DNA of 64,000 nt from Sphingomonadales bacterium (lineage in GTDB: Bacteria; Pseudomonadota; Alphaproteobacteria; Sphingomonadales; Kordiimonadaceae): NCBI GenBank assembly GCA_011088215.1, contig JAALKD010000012.1, forward strand, positions 1-64,000, in the 5' to 3' direction. This document shows positions 63,003 to 64,000 of the stretch, piece by piece. Position 1 is the first letter of the stretch. Each line of letters opens with the position of its first letter. The position numbers and the translations under genes are program-made. The notes under the pieces were generated by a model that saw nothing but the letters and a program-made list of their open reading frames with translations, made no database searches and had not been told where the DNA came from.

Positions 63003-64000
63003 CGGCTGCCTCCAGCCGTCGAGACTGAGATCTGCCGCAACAGCCTGTCAAAGGCAGCCAGGACATCACGGTGCGCGGTCGCATGTTGCTGCCATTCGGC
63101 GACCGCCGCTGCACCGTCGCCAGATAGGCCAGCAAGTGCATCCAGTGCGCCGTCCAAATCCCTCAGCGCCAAACGTTTTTCTGCCGACAAAAGAACAGCA
63201 TCAATACCTGTTGCATTTTCGTCGGTACGCCGCACCGTAAACAGCGACGCTAGAAAACTGCCGTCAGCTTTTTCCTGGGCTTTTTTGGCGGCATTAGCCA
63301 CGCCGTCAAAGCCACGCGTGAGACCCTCATATGTTTCGACACCCTCTCTATTTGCCAACAATACCGCCACATCTGCGCCGATCAGTTGTTGGTCAAGGGC
63401 CGGCAGCTCAGCAATATCCAACCGGATTGCGTCCAACTCCCCGCCGAGCGGTTCTCCAGAGACCGCTTGGTCCTTCAAACGGCCCAACGCCAGCAAAAGC
63501 CTACCGCGGGGCGACACATCCAGTGCACCTGCCTGCATCTGCTGCAGTGCTGCTTCTAGCAGCGCCAGTTTGGCTTTCACCTGGTTTGTTTCGGCCCGGG
63601 CCAATGCCACCGAACCGGTCAAGCCGGTGATCTCTGGGTCGCTGGACCCCGACAAAGCGGCGAGCCGAGCAAGTTCGGCGTTTATCGCCGCAAGGCGGGT
63701 TTCGATTTGCTGTACAGCCTGTGTGTCACTGCTGGTACCGGCATCTATTCGGCCTGGCTGTGCAGCAATCAAGGCCACATCATCGCTAATTTGCAGGCGC
63801 GCTGCATCAGCCTGATCAAGCCGCGACGCCTGCTGAGCAAGTATTTCCTGAAAACGGGATGCAGATACGCTCATGTCAGCCAATTGGCGTTCCAGCGAAG
63901 CCAGCGCATCGGTTGTTTGTTGGTCAGGGCTGGCACCACTCGCGCTTGACGCAAGCGGCGCCAAAATACCCAGTGATCGCAAGCCTTCCTCACCGTACGG
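62999..64000 (-). CDS. Mic60/mitofilin homologue, 5'-partial
   Basis: The frame is open to the window edge ('PYGEEGLRSLG...'); the ORF-track start at 63982 is an internal TTG Leu. The visible ~330 residues start with a long coiled coil ('ALASLERQLADMSVSASRFQEILAQQASRLDQADAARL'). They end with a helical domain ('LFTVRRTDENATGID', 'LALRDLDGALDALAGLSGDGAAAVAEWQQHATAHRDVL') like the C-terminal mitofilin signature of alphaproteobacterial Mic60. These proteins shape intracytoplasmic or inner-membrane folds and are encoded beside hem genes. The N-terminal membrane helix lies outside the window. The call rests on layout and context. Confidence 0.78.
   Translation of the reverse strand, partial: PYGEEGLRSLGILAPLASSASGASPDQQTTDALASLERQLADMSVSASRFQEILAQQASRLDQADAARLQISDDVALIAAQPGRIDAGTSSDTQAVQQIETRLAAINAELARLAALSGSSDPEITGLTGSVALARAETNQVKAKLALLEAALQQMQAGALDVSPRGRLLLALGRLKDQAVSGEPLGGELDAIRLDIAELPALDQQLIGADVAVLLANREGVETYEGLTRGFDGVANAAKKAQEKADGSFLASLFTVRRTDENATGIDAVLLSAEKRLALRDLDGALDALAGLSGDGAAAVAEWQQHATAHRDVLAAFDRLLRQISVSTAGGSR

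Overview
This window reads as a chromosomal segment of a Gram-negative alphaproteobacterium, probably marine. The strongest lineage markers are gcrA (an alphaproteobacterial cell-cycle regulator), a mic60/mitofilin homologue directly upstream of hemY, an Rrf2-headed suf operon and an argD-argF-hslO cluster. Base composition is moderate and even. I found no rRNA, tRNA, CRISPR array, transposase, integrase or phage gene. The first 50 bases are a pure C run that looks like an assembly artefact at a contig end.

Layout. 51-6827 (+): a pyrimidine/hydantoin-type catabolic operon (omega-aminotransferase, CoA-acylating semialdehyde dehydrogenase, beta-ureidopropionase, NCS1 permease, Asp/Glu-type racemase, dihydropyrimidinase). 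It could carry dihydrouracil through N-carbamoyl-beta-alanine, beta-alanine and malonate semialdehyde to acetyl-CoA. 6873-11242: an exported S9 prolyl oligopeptidase, divergent from a ToxR/CadC-like membrane regulator with a beta-propeller; four 11-bp-phased direct repeats lie between them. 11282-16889 (-): a lipoprotein amidase, then a compact HupE/UreJ - PpiC - DUF3604 trio.

17208-35058 (-): a type II secretion locus gspC-D-E-F-G-H-I-J-K-L-M-N plus a terminal small lipoprotein, preceded by a TonB-dependent receptor, an internally duplicated beta-helix-like lipoprotein and a short prepilin peptidase (gspO). The layout suggests a surface capture/uptake pair served by its own secretion machine, and it is the most interesting region here. 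35269-45000: small exported proteins, a lipoprotein PQQ-dependent quinohaemoprotein dehydrogenase, a YjiH-family membrane protein, and an ABC ATPase with a giant ABC-permease/M1-peptidase fusion.

45073-49935: hslO, argF and argD (minus), an ABC-2 permease, and gcrA with a cluster of GANTC sites upstream. 50117-53255: class II cytochrome c, cytochrome b561, and an E1-alpha/E1-beta 2-oxoacid dehydrogenase pair without E2 or E3. 53463-59717 (+): an IscR-like operator followed by rrf2-sufB-C-D-S-T-A. 59662-64000: a GST-like protein, arfB, a small exported coiled-coil protein, hemY with a C-terminal zinc ribbon, and a partial mic60 running off the window.

Several ORF-track starts were moved on ribosome-binding-site or family-length grounds: the S9 peptidase, hupE, gspF (GTG), gspH, gspI, argD (GTG), E1-alpha, E1-beta, sufA, the racemase and the coiled-coil protein. 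gspE and hemY appear to start at TTG. All functional calls come from reading sequence and recalling families; no database search was run.
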